NCBI GenBank assembly: GCA_947396885.1
Contig: OX377206.1
Span: forward strand, 15,623,466-15,687,465
Length of the DNA stretch: 64,000 nucleotides
Source of the DNA: Heligmosomoides polygyrus polygyrus
Lineage: Eukaryota; Nematoda; Chromadorea; Rhabditida; Heligmosomidae
Reading direction: 5' to 3'
How positions within the stretch are numbered: the stretch's first letter is position 1; each line of letters begins with the position of its first letter. A model generated the notes under the pieces. It saw nothing but the letters and a program-made list of their open reading frames with translations, searched no databases and was not told the DNA's origin. Shown here in pieces: positions 34,766 to 46,194 of the stretch. The position numbers and the translations under genes were made by a program.

Positions 34766-35606
34766 GAAAATGAATTGTCTCGGTTCCTAGGGAAGTTCTG
34801 CAGAGTAGTTTCCATTTTCTGAAAAGGTCGTCTAAATGTCTAAAATCTGCACCTCCAGGAAATGCTATACATACAGTGTGAGATAATATGAAGATTGAGG
34901 AAACGCCGACCAAATGGTAGGGGATGATAGGGAATTAATCACTCTCATAAATGTTAACAAACCAACGATGAAAATTTTTGCATGCATTTTGGCGCTCTTT
35001 TCACTGCTTAAAATCTATGAGTGTTCATGCTTTTTTAAATCTGAAATTTAAGAATGACTACGTGCGCTTTGACCGTTCACGAAATCTGAAGCGTTCCTTG
35101 CCTTCAGTTCAGTTCGTAGTAAAGGGCAGAACATGAAGACCGGATCGATCAGGTTGGGATGCATTAGGATACTATTTCATATCCTAAAGGTACCTTGAAA
35201 CCGTATATGGCTCGTGTGCCGATGGACAGGCTAATAAGTATCAAGTACTGGACTTCATAGAGGTGCAAGATTTGCCCACCCTAGAAGTGATTTAGGTTAG
35301 ACGTGTATAAGCTTTTCCATCTGAATGCCTTACCGCACAAGTTGGTGGGATTGTACACCATACTTCCGACTTCTTGGTTCTTAATGGCATAGTGAGTCTC
35401 ATGAAAGACTGAGTTTCTGGATCCTCAAGCTCAGCCTCATTGGTTCGGTTTGAGGCAGAAAAAGCTCGATGGGTGAAGTCTTGTAGCCCTAATTAATCCA
35501 TGCACCACTCATACTGCCAACGTAGCCACCAGATCTCGGCCTGTTGACTGAGATCAACGATGCTTCGAGCTGTATTTTTCGTATTCAGTTGCTCGTTGTC
35601 ATTTAG
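34766..35606. other. intergenic, no gene recognised
   Basis: No domain-bearing frame or repeat boundary is recognised here. Confidence 0.3.
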
Positions 35607-36200
35607 TATGCTCCGCGCACCTCCTCCTCATCGGATGTGGAGGTCGTCGTCAGCGCATTGGTATTCCGACGTCGTCGCTCATCGCCAGCGCTGACTCTAT
35701 TACGGTCGCGATCAACGCCTTGTTACTCAGCAGCCGAACTCGCTCGTGAAGCCGTTGAGATCGGATGCCGATAGCAACTCCTTCGAAATGAATCACATCT
35801 GCTTTGCCTCCATCGCGCTCTCCTCATTTCCCCGCTCGGCCACCATCTCCTTCCGAGTCCGGAACGAGTTACTCGCACTTCTCAAGGGCTGGTCGTCCAT
35901 TAAACACCACCAGCACCAGCGGTTCCATCGAAATTCGAAACCTCTTGCAGAGCAGACTGAATCAGATGAGCGCCTCGTGGAAAACGCGCTGCGGCTGTTG
36001 CACTTATTTGTACGGCGTCATGAGCACTTGGTCACTCCAAATGCCCACCCGAGGAGCTGAAGAGCGATTGCACTCTTTCAGTGGAAGGCCGCTCGACCAC
36101 GAGGTGGCGCAACCGTGTATTATCTTCGTCCTCGAACTCGAACCACGCTGCTATTTGACCAATGCTCTGAGCAAACATGCAACAGTATTGCTGCGTAATT
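35607..36200 (+). pseudogene. coding-like block, unknown, frameshifted
   Basis: After an acceptor-like ATTTAG, a phase-0 frame reads YAPRTSSSSDVEVVVSALV, then FRRRRSSPALTLLRSRSTPC and AELAREAVEIGCR, and reaches TAG at about 35772. About 30 bp later a different frame continues with protein-like sequence: PPSRSPHFPARPPSPSESGT, then SGSIEIRNLLQSRLNQMSAS. Ser/Pro/Arg-rich composition suggests a disordered region of a larger protein. The stop plus frame change suggests a decayed gene piece, or two exons with a mis-seen junction. I cannot name the family. Confidence 0.3.
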
Positions 36201-36296
36201 AGGCCATAAAAGCCGTTGAGCCTCATCTAATCTTACTCGCATGTTAGACGTGATGGAAGGCGAACATCCTAGCAAGAAGGGTTGGACCAGGGGAAG

Positions 36297-36569
36297 GTTA
36301 AGGATAAAAGACGGCGTTATTCAATCCCCAATTTTACTTCTACGGGATGTCGTGGAAGCGAGTTGAATGCGTATTTGGCCGTACAATACGATGACTTGCG
36401 GTGGCCAGCCGATGAACAACTAAGCGCTTTAACCTTCCCAGACAAGCCTGGTACCAATTCACCAACCCCGGAGGGATGGAAGGCTTGGTTGGCTAGGGGT
36501 GGAACCAGGAACCTGGTATCGGGTGCAGGCGACAGCCGGCGCCTCCTTCGACTGCGCTCCACGCGCCCT
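36297..36569 (-). repeat. SINE-A copy with internal deletion
   Basis: A young-looking minus-strand copy that lacks about 20 bp in the GGGATGCGCCACGCATT region and has a small deletion in the TTCCCGCCC region. Confidence 0.85.
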
Positions 36570-36811
36570 TTTGGCAGAGTATGGTGGCGCGTAACTATGT
36601 AGTTGGGCAAAAGATGTCACACTGCAGCCGCTACGTGCGGGGGCTAAACATTTGGCTTTGTGACGAAATTGCTGAAGCGGCTTTTAGCATTAAAAATGGC
36701 CGCCTTTCCGCTCTTTAAAACAAGCTTTAAACCATTATTTTTCTTTAAAAGACGAGAATTTTATAAAATTGCAAACAATGTGTTGACTTATTGAAACTTC
36801 AAAGAAACCAT

Positions 36812-39800
36812 CACCTGTATCACCTGTCGTCCCGTTGATCATCGAATTGCTCGAGCTGGTGCCAGCAGCGTCTCCATTCGTCCCTGTCGCGTGCCAGAGT
36901 GGTCCAATGGATCCTCCTCGCTCGAGGGACACGAAGAGCGTCATATCGGTCGTTCAGGGCTTTAACGAAGAAGTCCGACCAACGCGTTGGTGGGCGTCCT
37001 GGTGTTCTTTTGACATCCCGCGGAATCCAGTCGGTGATGGCTCTCGTCCAGCGGGTGTCTGAGAAGCGCATTACGTGGCCGGCCCACGTAATTTTCGACA
37101 ACTTGGCCCACGCGACAGCGTCTCTGATCTTCGAACGTCGGCGAAGCTCGGAACTCCGGAGGCCTTCTCTCACTTGCGTGAGTCGTGTCACTCCGAGCAT
37201 CGTCCTCTCGATTCCACGCTGCGCGACGCTGATCGCGTGTTCATCCTGCTTTCGTATGGCCCAGGTCTCTGAGGCGTATGTTAGGGCAGGGAGAACAGTG
37301 GAGTCGAATAGGTGGGCACGGAGTCGGACGTTCTTCGTCTTCTTCGCGACTTCTTCGACGCTCTTGAAAGCTCCCCAAGCCGCTCTTTTCCTCCTGCTCA
37401 GCTCTGGTGCTAGGTCGTTGGCCATGTTGACTTCGCGACCCAGATACACATAGCTGGAGCATTCGGAGATGTTCGTTCCGTTGAGCGAGAATGGGGCATC
37501 AGAAACCCATCCGTTCCTCATGAACATCGTCTTCGTAAGATTCAGCTGCAGTCCAACGCTTCCACATACACGATCGAAGTCGGCCAGCATTCGCTCCGCC
37601 TGGCTGATGCTCGGTGTTATGAGCACGATGTCGTCAGCGAAGCGAAGATGATGTAGTTGCCGGCCGTCGACCTTCACTCCCATGTCTTCCCATTCTAGTT
37701 CGCGCATGACGTTTTCGAGGGTGGCGCTGAAGAGCTTCGGGGATATGGTATCCCCTTGCCGAACCCCTCTCTTCACGTCGACGACGACGTCGTTGTAGAA
37801 TGGTGAGATCTTGGTCATGAATCCACTGTACAGCTCTCGAAGGACTCTGATGTACTGAGTAGGAACGCCCTGAGTGAGCAGGGCTTCGATGGACGCTTCA
37901 GTTTCGACAGAGTCGAATGCCTTCTTCAGGTCGATGAACGTAAGGCACAGCGGCAGCTTGTACTCTCGCGACACTTCGATGAGCTTCGTAATGGTGTGTA
38001 TGTGGTCGATCGTGCTGAATCCTCTCCGAAATCCTGCTTGTTCGCATGGCTGTCCTTCGTCCAGCGTTCTGCTAATCCTATTCAGGATAACTCGAGTGAA
38101 CAGCTTGTAGACTACGGACAACAGGCAGATCGGGCGATAGTTGCCAATGTCGTGCACGTCTCCCTTCTTGTACAGCAAGACGGTTCTGCTGGTCTTCCAC
38201 TGAGATGGAACCTTGCACTCCGACAGGTAACGTGTGAAGAGCCGCGCCAGGGTGTTGATGAGCGTAGGCGGGAGGTTCTTCAGGTGTTCGGGTCTGATCC
38301 TGTCGGGACCGGGTGCTGTACGTTTCTTCACCGACGAGATGGCGTGTCGGATCTCGGAAGGGAGAACAGAGGGGACGACGTATCCATCCTGCGGAAGATG
38401 GCATGGGGGCAGGTGGACGTGGCTATCGAAGAGATCGGAGTAGAAGTCGTGGATGACCCTCTCCATGGTCCTCCTGGAAGAGGTGACGGTTCCGTCGGGA
38501 CGTCGGAGAGCTGTCATCTTGGTCTTGAAGTTGGCGAAGTTCCGGCGGGCATTGCGGATGCTCAGCCCTGCCTCTGCTGCTTCAGCCAACACTTCCGCCC
38601 TTCTCTCCTTAAGATCCTCCTTTATCGCCTCTCTGCATAGCTTCGCAAGCTCGGACGTCAGTTGGTAGTTGCCTGACGCTCGTGCTGCTCCACGCTGGCG
38701 TATCAGCTCGAGAGTTTCCGGAGACAGGCGTCTCTTGGTGGTCTTCAAGCTCTCGGCTCCCTTAGCACTATCGTGGAGATGGTGCACGAAGCGGTCGTAT
38801 TCCTCGTCGACGTTGTCCATGACGGCATCTTCCCAAAGACCGGCAAGAGAGGTGTAGAGGTCCCAGTTGATGGTCGTTCTGGGACTCCTCTTCTTGAACT
38901 TCGCGGCCTTCTCTCCTTGACGCGAAAAGCGGAACCTTGCGCGAAGGAGGCGGTGGTCCGATCCCGTGTAGAACTTGGGGACAACGGAGACGTCGGTCAG
39001 GCAATATTTGCGGTTGAAGATGATGTGGTCGATCTCGTTGTGGAACTGGCCACCGGGAGATTCCCAGGTCCATCGTAGGGAGGGAGGCTTCTGGAACTGC
39101 GAGTTTCCATGGATGGTCTTGGTCGACATGATAAACTCAGACAGCCTTTCACCTTGCTCGTTCCACTCCAAACCGTGGGTTCCGATGTGAAGTTCTTCCG
39201 GCGACCTTCGCGGTCCGATTTTGGCGTTGAAGTCGCCGACGATCACCTTGTAGAAGGTGTGATCTTCCTTATAGAACTTCTCCAGCTCCACGTAGAAGGC
39301 TTCGACCTCTTCGTCGTCGTAGTCGGATGTTGGGGCATACGCGACGAATACAGTCAAAGCTGGCACGGAACCACATCGCTTCAGTCGCAGACGTCCGATT
39401 CGGCTTGTCAGAGACTCGTACGAATCGATGTTCATGGCCAAGTGCGTGTTGACGAGGACACCAACGCCGCCTACTCCTCTGCTGTCGCATGTTCCGAGGA
39501 ACAGTTCTTCTCCGGAGTCGTAGGCGGCGTGCAGGGGGTGGTGTCTTCTCGTCTCGGTCAGTCCGATGACGTCGTACTTGATCTTCCTGGCTTGCATCAT
39601 CAGGTCCTCGACGGATGCTTCTGATGCAAGCGTGCGGGCGTTGTAAGTACAGATCGTCATCCTAGTCCTTCTCAATTTGCGCAGCCTGGTTAGGCCCTGA
39701 GATTTTAGCAGCCTCTCCGTACTCGTCCTTCCCATCGCTGCAGAAATGGGGGCTCTTTCGGGGTCAGGGGAATGAGGCCCTTTAGTGCTGCTGTTTTTGA

Positions 39801-40237
39801 CTTGAGTACACACGGGTAGCTAGTCGGGCTCTGTCGTGCGGGCGAAGAACTCCGGGCAGCCAGCCAGACTGCCCGAAGGGACGGGGCGAGACTTAAGGCG
39901 GCCTCGAATCGCCTTACATGTACTCCCAGTCTACCGAGTGCAAGCTTTTGGCCGAGCCGACACAGTTACAATCCGCACAGTCACGGACACATCCACGCAC
40001 ACTGTGCACGAACATGCCGCTCCCACGCACAAGGAACGCATCGACCCGACACAGCAGGAGCAAGGAGTCCATCCCCTGCATCCCACCTGCGTCTCTGGGC
40101 AGTACACGGTCGCATTTGGTTCGCGTTTAATTCCCCTATCCACCACCCGGGGACGCGCCACGTGGCCCTGCGACAAGCGGCCCGAGATCCCTCTTAACAA
40201 GAGAGCCCGAAGGCTCTCTATCGAGGGAGATCCGTGG
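36812..40237 (-). mobile_element. full-length RTE-type LINE, copy 2
   Basis: It has the same ends as copy 1: a 5' CCACGGATCTCCC on the minus strand at 40237 and the 3' ACAGGTGATACAGGTG. It is flanked by perfect 12-bp duplications CAAAGAAACCAT (36800-36811 and 40238-40249), unrelated to those of copy 1. This is therefore an independent insertion, not a segmental duplication. The leader appears identical to copy 1 over nearly 400 bp. The ORF proteins differ at roughly two dozen of 971 positions. Confidence 0.95.
36820..39813 (-). CDS. RTE endonuclease/reverse transcriptase ORF, copy 2
   Basis: This intact frame has the same domains as copy 1: endonuclease with [18 protein letters not shown] and YTGSDHRLL; reverse transcriptase with [21 protein letters not shown] and FADD. 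An upstream in-frame Met here gives 997 codons (N-terminal [12 protein letters not shown]). The equivalent position in copy 1 lacks that Met but is also open, so the real start is unsettled; the shared [10 protein letters not shown] is the conservative choice. No disabling change is visible. Together with copy 1 this implies recent or continuing activity of the family. Confidence 0.95.
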   Translation of the reverse strand: MCTQVKNSSTKGPHSPDPERAPISAAMGRTSTERLLKSQGLTRLRKLRRTRMTICTYNARTLASEASVEDLMMQARKIKYDVIGLTETRRHHPLHAAYDSGEELFLGTCDSRGVGGVGVLVNTHLAMNIDSYESLTSRIGRLRLKRCGSVPALTVFVAYAPTSDYDDEEVEAFYVELEKFYKEDHTFYKVIVGDFNAKIGPRRSPEELHIGTHGLEWNEQGERLSEFIMSTKTIHGNSQFQKPPSLRWTWESPGGQFHNEIDHIIFNRKYCLTDVSVVPKFYTGSDHRLLRARFRFSRQGEKAAKFKKRSPRTTINWDLYTSLAGLWEDAVMDNVDEEYDRFVHHLHDSAKGAESLKTTKRRLSPETLELIRQRGAARASGNYQLTSELAKLCREAIKEDLKERRAEVLAEAAEAGLSIRNARRNFANFKTKMTALRRPDGTVTSSRRTMERVIHDFYSDLFDSHVHLPPCHLPQDGYVVPSVLPSEIRHAISSVKKRTAPGPDRIRPEHLKNLPPTLINTLARLFTRYLSECKVPSQWKTSRTVLLYKKGDVHDIGNYRPICLLSVVYKLFTRVILNRISRTLDEGQPCEQAGFRRGFSTIDHIHTITKLIEVSREYKLPLCLTFIDLKKAFDSVETEASIEALLTQGVPTQYIRVLRELYSGFMTKISPFYNDVVVDVKRGVRQGDTISPKLFSATLENVMRELEWEDMGVKVDGRQLHHLRFADDIVLITPSISQAERMLADFDRVCGSVGLQLNLTKTMFMRNGWVSDAPFSLNGTNISECSSYVYLGREVNMANDLAPELSRRKRAAWGAFKSVEEVAKKTKNVRLRAHLFDSTVLPALTYASETWAIRKQDEHAISVAQRGIERTMLGVTRLTQVREGLRSSELRRRSKIRDAVAWAKLSKITWAGHVMRFSDTRWTRAITDWIPRDVKRTPGRPPTRWSDFFVKALNDRYDALRVPRARRIHWTTLARDRDEWRRCWHQLEQFDDQRDDR

Positions 40238-40579
40238 CAAAGAAACCATACTAAAAATATTCTTGAACAAAAAATTATTCTAGCCCTTCTGAAGAGTCTC
40301 TAGTACACTTTAGAAGCTCATTCCGATTTGGAAGAGTTCACTTTGAATTAAAAGTTATAGGATAGCTTAGAAATGTGCCTAATTTGATTCAAAAGGTGAC
40401 CTGTTTGATTTGAATGGTGTCCAATTTGAAGGGAAAATGGTATATTACCTTCCATACGTCTCACATATTGTAGAGAAATAAATTGCGAGAAGCATCTTAG
40501 AAAGGGAAAATTTAGATTAAGCCAGTGGGTCAGAAAGCGTGATGCATGTCTAATGTATGTGTTATATTTCGGCGAGACG

Positions 40580-40660
40580 TCGCCGACGCTGTCGACGACA
40601 GTGCTGGGCGCGTGCTACGCAGCGCGTAGCAGCCCGCGTAGCACTGTCGACGGCCGCGTC
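40580..40660. repeat. GC-rich palindrome
   Basis: GTCGACGACAGTGCTGGGCG is mirrored by CGCGTAGCAC...TGTCGAC around GCTACGCAGCGCGTAGC. Related GC-rich blocks occur at 42572-42640 and 43800-43885. Confidence 0.75.
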
Positions 40661-41789
40661 ACCGACCCTGTCGGCATACTTAAGTTAGGCTGAAAGCGTC
40701 AGAGATTGATCAGGTTCGTTTTTCCACCTCTGTTTAGGGAGCAAAGAACGCTGAAATGTACTATGACGTTTTCGTTCAAATTATTTTGGGACATTGATGG
40801 CGGGGTCAACGTACTTGAATTCTGAAAAAGTTGTACTACAATTTGTTTCAGTTCATTAACTATAGAAATGTTTTTAGTTTCTAAATGAGTAGGTGAGACT
40901 GGTACGATTTGAGCGTTCTGTGGTAACTAGCACGCTCCACAGGTCCACTGGGAATTCGCTTCAGATCGTATAAAGGCAACTCTTAATGACTTCAGCACCC
41001 TTTCGCTATCGACAACAAAAATGTCTCAGAAGAAGTCAAACACTCGAATACTTTTATTTTATTGCCATTTTTTCGATAACCTTTATCTGGATGTCATTTC
41101 AAAAATTTGCGCTCAGCATGCTCTCTCTCTCTACAGATTTTATAAAAGCGATCCACCCAGTCTAAAAGTATAACAGCCAGAATGCTAGAATTTCATCTCT
41201 TCGCTGCTGTTCTTTTAACTGATAAAGAAGTCCTTTTTAAAATAGGTATTATCGAAAGAAAGTGCGCCTGCCGAAAAAAAAAGAATCGCGAATAATGAGC
41301 GCGAATTACTTCAGACTGTGTGCAATAATTCACGCCATTAAGTAAAACTGCAAATAAAAACGTTGCATCTATCATATTTGGGGAAGGGGTCCCCTCCCAA
41401 CCCCTAGAACGTACTTCCAAATGTTGTTTTTTAGTTACGTAGCTCAGCTGTGAATGTGCAGATTAAAGATGTATTTTAGTTAGGTTTTTGTTGTTTTTGT
41501 TTTAAGGTTGTAAGCAGTCTACAGTTCTTATTCTAGGAGCATGATCATTTAAAGTCATAAAGTTATGAAACATTTTATTTATTTTCTTAGAAATGTTGGT
41601 AGTAAGTGGAAACTTGACTGAACATCTTACACCCGATGAAACTCGGAGCAATTGCTTCTTTGTTCATTGTAGTATATGTTAAGCGACATGTTCACGACAA
41701 AGATGTGATCCTTCCAGCTGTTAGCAGTACCGTTATGCGAAAAGAAAGTTTTTGGTTGAACATGCTACAGAGAAGAGGAAAAAGGCTCG

Positions 41790-41950
41790 AGTAGGCTCAC
41801 GGTTCGGTTCCTGCCCGGAGCAGCGATCCTTCCATCTCTCAGGGGATGGAAGTTGATACCAGACTTGTCCGGCAGGTTGACCTGTCATCACGAGCTATGG
41901 TATAAGGCCAAGTACGCATTCATGTTGTCTTCAAAATATTGAAACCCTAT
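41790..41950 (+). repeat. diverged SINE-A fragment
   Basis: CTCACGGTTCGGTTCCTGCCC, TGATACCAGACTTGTCC, TAAGGCCAAGTACGCATTC. Head and tail are lost. Confidence 0.55.
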
Positions 41951-42651
41951 TGATTGGATGCTTTTCAGTACAGGATGGACAGTTCTGAAACAAAAACACG
42001 AGCGTCTTTCAGGTTAAAGCGTGCAGTGTCTGTGGAATTCGAACCACATCTTCGTCTTAGGAAACTGTTACTGCTATTTCTTTCTTAGAAAAACCTACAA
42101 TTCACCCTCTCCAAACGGTGAGCACTGCGTTTGTAACTTTTCAAAAAGAAAATATAAGAAAAAGCAATGAAGCAGCATACGTGTTAAAGCGCAGGAGAGC
42201 TTTGTTTTGTCCCTCACACAAGTTTTGGGTTTCTTAAACGAAGATGTACTCTTCCAGTACATCGAGACTTTCATTTCATTGATGGTGTAGACGCTGGTCA
42301 CTTCAAACTGTGACGAGAAGTAGAGTTATGTCTGTTTTCCAGAGTTATTTTTCTGTACTGTAAACTGGTGTGTGACAGCAGACAAACAGAAATCCACCAA
42401 TATCAGAATCATCAGAAAATCCGGTCTGCTGACAGTCATCTTTATCTGAATCAGCATAAAATATGGGTTTTTCAAAAATGCCAATACCTGCATGACCCAT
42501 TCACCCGGGGTTTGAAAAAATTGTCGAAACTGAAATATTCGAGTCGGCGTCAGATGCAGTGTGTAGTGTAGATGGTAGACGCGACGGTGACGTCGCTGGC
42601 GACAGTGTTGAGCGGGTGCTACGCAGTCCGTAGGGCCTCGTTTAGTGTGCA

Positions 42652-42727
42652 CCAGGAATGAGCATTTTCACTTTCACAACATTTTCAAACGCGGATAACG
42701 GATAACGGTTAATCCGCTCATCCCTGG
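42652..42727. mobile_element. 76-bp MITE, CCAGGGATG-type ends
   Basis: The left end CCAGGAATGAGC and right end GCTCATCCCTGG are inverted repeats flanked by perfect 6-bp duplications TGTGCA (42646-42651 and 42728-42733). The ends match the large element at 10311-13525 (CCAGGGATGGGC), which has a 6-bp duplication TATGTA. It has inserted into a GC-rich repeat (GTGTGCACACGACGCGCGACG), whose two halves flank it. Confidence 0.8.
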
Positions 42728-42764
42728 TGTGCACACGACGCGCGACGCGATGCATTCGTAGAGC

Positions 42765-42897
42765 CCCGTTTATACTTCCGACGCCGAGCGACGCGACGCC
42801 ACGTATCGTGGCCAAATTGATCGATCGCGTCGCTCGATCAATGTGGCTGCAATACGTGGCGTCACGTCGCTCGGCTTCGAAGTATAAACGGCCCTAG
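42765..42897. mobile_element. GC-rich fold-back MITE, CGTTTATACTTC ends
   Basis: Left arm CCCCGTTTATACTTCCGACG, right arm its near-complement CGAAGTATAAACGGCCC. Inner arms contain GCCGAGCGACG and ACGTGGCG with a GATCGATCGCGTCGC core. Similar ends occur at 60574 and 63948. Confidence 0.75.
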
Positions 42898-43362
42898 TGG
42901 CCGAATTGATCGACCGACGCGATTGATCAATTCGGCCGCTACACATGGCATCGCGTCGCTGGCCGTCGGGCCGCATCATTGCGCATTTTCATTACCATCC
43001 AGAGGTGGCTGAAAAGGCGCTCCGATGGAGCATTTTGATTCTCTCAGCGTCAGTGATGCTGCCACTGCGAGAAAATGAAAAGTGAGAGTTGTATAATAGT
43101 ATGCAGTAGTGTATCATGCAAACGAGTGCTACAAACTCCTTCCTCTACATTTTGTAGGGCTTATCACCGTTTCTGGTCGTCCTTCCCTTCTCTGTCTCTC
43201 TTGCTCTGTACCGTTCACAGCTAAATAGATGTACGGTATGGGTTGGTTCGTCGTTAACGGCATTGTCATCACCCCCAACAGAGCTCGAATTACGAAATCG
43301 AGAAGTGCAAAAAAAAACAAACGCAAAAAGAGCCCGTCTAGCAGACATCCAATCAGTTTTCA

Positions 43363-44615
43363 ATGAGTACTCGCTCCCAGATTCTTCCAGATTTCAAGTA
43401 TTCTTCCAGTTCGTCTGAATCAGACCCGCTGGAGAAGGATAAGACATTAACCTGTAAGTAATGCGTTCGTCCTGCGAGTTTAGTTGACGACTTGACGTAA
43501 ATTAAAATGCTTGGCTCATCCCCAGTGTGCGATCAATGCAGCTATTAATTATATGTCTAATCGATACCATATTTGATATGCTACTCATGTATAGTGACGG
43601 CGCTTGGTGATCAAAAGCATAGCAAGAGGGGATCTTTGCCGTAGATGAAGTGAGCGCATGTGATGATGTGATCACGTAGCATTTCTATCCGCAGACTGGT
43701 TACCAAATCATGCCATTGAAAACGCGCTCCTATGCTAAAAATGCGCTCCGATGCTACAAGACACCCAATGCACCCTTGCCGTAGCGACTGTCCTCGGCTA
43801 TGTCGCCGACGCTGTCGACGACGTCACCGACCGTGCCGACGACGACGCCGGCAACAGTGTCGGCGACAGGTCGCAGCGTCGCCGGAGTATAACATAGGGG
43901 GTGTGCACGTGACGCGCGACGCGATGTTATAATAAGCTGCCATATCGATCGCGCGACGTGATGAGTCGACATTAGAGCTTATCATAACATCGCGTCGCGT
44001 GTCTCGTGCGCACGGAACGATCCATTATGAGTTGAAAAATGAGGAACCATATTTGTAGAATTGGACTAACATTCGACTTGTAAACCATTACTAGATGCTG
44101 GTCTGAATTTGTTCCTGATCATGTGAAAACGCTGCCGATCAGCTTTTTCCACATAATAATTTACCATTTCAGCCGGGCGCTTAGGAGATTAGCACGCAAT
44201 TTTAGTGACCTAGGAAAAATACCGTAGTAAACTGGCAATAACTCTTCATTATCTGCTTGCCGCTGCAGAAACCGATTTTCGTTGCGGAATGGTGAATCTC
44301 TCGGAAAAATGCAAAAAATTGTCCAATTAGCAGTTAAAGACGATGCTCGTTACGCTGTGCAAGAATTTATTCGAGCGTGCCATGCGTAAGAAGATTCACT
44401 CGGAGGTTTTGATTTGCGTTTAGGTCACCTGAGTTTGAGAACAATGAAAAGGCGTTCTTAGAGTCCATTAGCGTAGTGCATACTGGAGAAGAAGCCGCTT
44501 CTCATTCCGCTAAGGTGCGCAAACAATAGTAATAGTTAGATGTGGCGGAAAGTTGAATTCTCAGAGCTTTAAAAGCAAAATTCAAGCTTCAGTCTCAGAT
44601 GGTACAGCTGTCTGA
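43363..44615 (+). CDS. novel small five-exon gene, unknown function
   Basis: Exons: 43363-43457, 44173-44223, 44269-44385, 44424-44514, 44565-44615, totalling 405 nt (134 aa plus stop). All phases agree. Acceptors are CCATTTCAG, GCTGCAG, GCGTTTAG and ATTCTCAG. The internal introns are only 45, 38 and 50 nt. The protein begins MSTRSQILPDFKYSSSSSES (Ser/acidic, probably disordered). It then has a predicted helical core with RALRRLARNFSDLGKI, KMQKIVQLAVKDDARYAVQE, FIRACHASPEFENNEKAFLE and VVHTGEEAASHSAK. No signal peptide or membrane segment is seen, so it is probably cytosolic. The exon-1 donor needed for phase is AA|GTAATG; a stronger GTAAGT four bases earlier would break the frame unless a missed exon exists. 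The last exon could instead start at 44592 (ending SQMVQLSE). I recognise no family. Intron 1 carries GC-rich MITEs. Confidence 0.6.
43800..44022. mobile_element. GC-rich repeats and fold-back MITE inside intron 1
   Basis: 43800-43885 is a GTCGCCGACGCTGTCGACG-type block. 43903-44020 is a fold-back: GACGCGCGACGCGATGTTAT mirrored by ATAACATCGCGTCGCG, with AGCTTATCA at the inner edge. The same family occurs at 47563-47692. Confidence 0.7.
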
Positions 44616-44770
44616 ATAGACGAGGCTAAGACGCACAACGACGCTTCGTCTCCTTTTCGTCTGGGTCATTTCTCTGGCATCGTAGCCGTCTTCAGATATT
44701 GCCTCAGATCTTGCTGTAATCGGTTTAAACAGCACCACTTCACGGCTCAAATCGAATGTTTGAAGGAAGC
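44595..44770 (-). CDS. possible convergent terminal exon, unknown
   Basis: After a minus-strand acceptor-like CTTATAG, a frame encodes about 57 residues (GFLQTFDLSREVVLFKPITA, then RSEAISEDGYDAREMTQTKR and RRSVVVRLSLVYSDSCTI) to a TGA at 44597-44595. The composition is strongly protein-like. If real, its 3' end overlaps the last exon of the plus-strand gene ending at 44615. No upstream exon could be placed before the assembly gap at 45134. I do not recognise the protein. Confidence 0.3.
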
Positions 44771-45133
44771 CTATAAGTGACAATCATGCGCCTTCAAACA
44801 CCGACAACTTACTGCGACGGCCTGTTTGCTGCTATATATAGGTGAGAACTAGCAACCTATAACTAGTAGCAGCTGTTGTGAGTATTTGAATCTGTAACAA
44901 TTTCTATTTCGCAGAACACCATTCGCGTGTCACTAATCTATGTTGCAAGGTCGAAAAACATTGAAGCAAATAAGTTCGAAGGCTAACGCATCCATCTCAT
45001 TTCTTTATAGGCTTCCTAAGACAATTTTGTTACAGTGTTTAGGTTAAAACAAGAACTTTCCGGGTTTCTATGAACCCTCTATGAATAGATATCAGTCAAA
45101 ACGCGCCGGCGGCGGATTAATCTGCCGTTTCCG

Positions 45134-45333
45134 NNNNNNNNNNNNNNNNNNNNNNNNNNNNNNNNNNNNNNNNNNNNNNNNNNNNNNNNNNNNNNNNNNN
45201 NNNNNNNNNNNNNNNNNNNNNNNNNNNNNNNNNNNNNNNNNNNNNNNNNNNNNNNNNNNNNNNNNNNNNNNNNNNNNNNNNNNNNNNNNNNNNNNNNNNN
45301 NNNNNNNNNNNNNNNNNNNNNNNNNNNNNNNNN
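45134..45333. other. assembly gap of 200 N
   Basis: Exactly 200 unknown bases, a conventional scaffold placeholder; the true distance is unknown. An apparent frame spanning it is an artefact. Confidence 0.99.
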
Positions 45334-45774
45334 CTATTTATAGTAGGCAGTACTCCACAATTAATAAGAACCGTTTCGAAAGATTAAAATTTCCATCCAT
45401 TGTCTATGACACGATGCAAACAACTGATTCCTTACCCATTTACTGCAACAACAGTGTCCAATTGAAAATTCTTCGAAAAACGTGCTCCAGTCGCACTTAC
45501 TGCCCTTCCACATAATCTTTGCGCGAAGTTTTGCATACCTACCGTAACTATGATGAGGGGAATATATTTGCGTTTCCATTCCCTCCCATGGGTTTGTACG
45601 AGTTTTAGTAGGTGCCCCATGATACTTTCATGAGCTTCCATTTTAATTCATGAGAGGTGGTGCTGCACCATTTGGGCACAAACGCAATTGGCATTTATGG
45701 GCTGCTCCTCCCGACTAGGATAGACCCAATCCTGTTTCCGAACCGTTCGCTCGTTCACTCACTATTGCAATTAT

Positions 45775-45942
45775 GATACGATAAGACGTTCAGCTGCCTA
45801 GGGGCCGCCAAACGTCTAACGTCTACCAATTCATTGACCCCGGAGGGATGAAGGCTTGGTTGGCCGGGAAACCCGATCCAAGAACCTGGCATCGGGTGCA
45901 CGCGACAGCTGGCACCTCTTCCGACTGCGCTAAACGTGCCCA
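45775..45942 (-). repeat. SINE-A copy, head half
   Basis: Plus-strand TACCAATTCATTGACCCCGG to CTTCCGACTGCGCTAAACG matches the head half. The body beyond is replaced by unrelated sequence. Confidence 0.7.
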
Positions 45943-46194
45943 TACAGAATACTATGGCAAGATATTGCAGGGCAGAAAAAAAAAACAGAAACTCAATCGG
46001 TATTTGTCGACCGGTCGATGCCGTCCACGGTCTGACGGCAATAATGCTCCACCGATTCCTACAGTCATCCCTCCAGCCCTCCGCCAATATCCCCTTACCT
46101 ATGTGTCGGCAGAGGAAAGAATCAAGCATGTGCACGCGCGTCGCACGAAGCCTTCGAAAGGTCTCTTGAAAAATCCAACCCACGCTATGCAAAA

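Larger units (their letters stand above)
40250..42570. other. intergenic with GC-rich palindrome and SINE fragment
   Basis: Between these landmarks I see no gene. The GC-rich palindrome (40580-40660) and a SINE-A fragment (41790-41950) are listed separately. Confidence 0.35.

Noticed and set aside
45081..45515. 144-codon ORF across the gap
   Set aside because: It spans 200 unknown bases and has no support.
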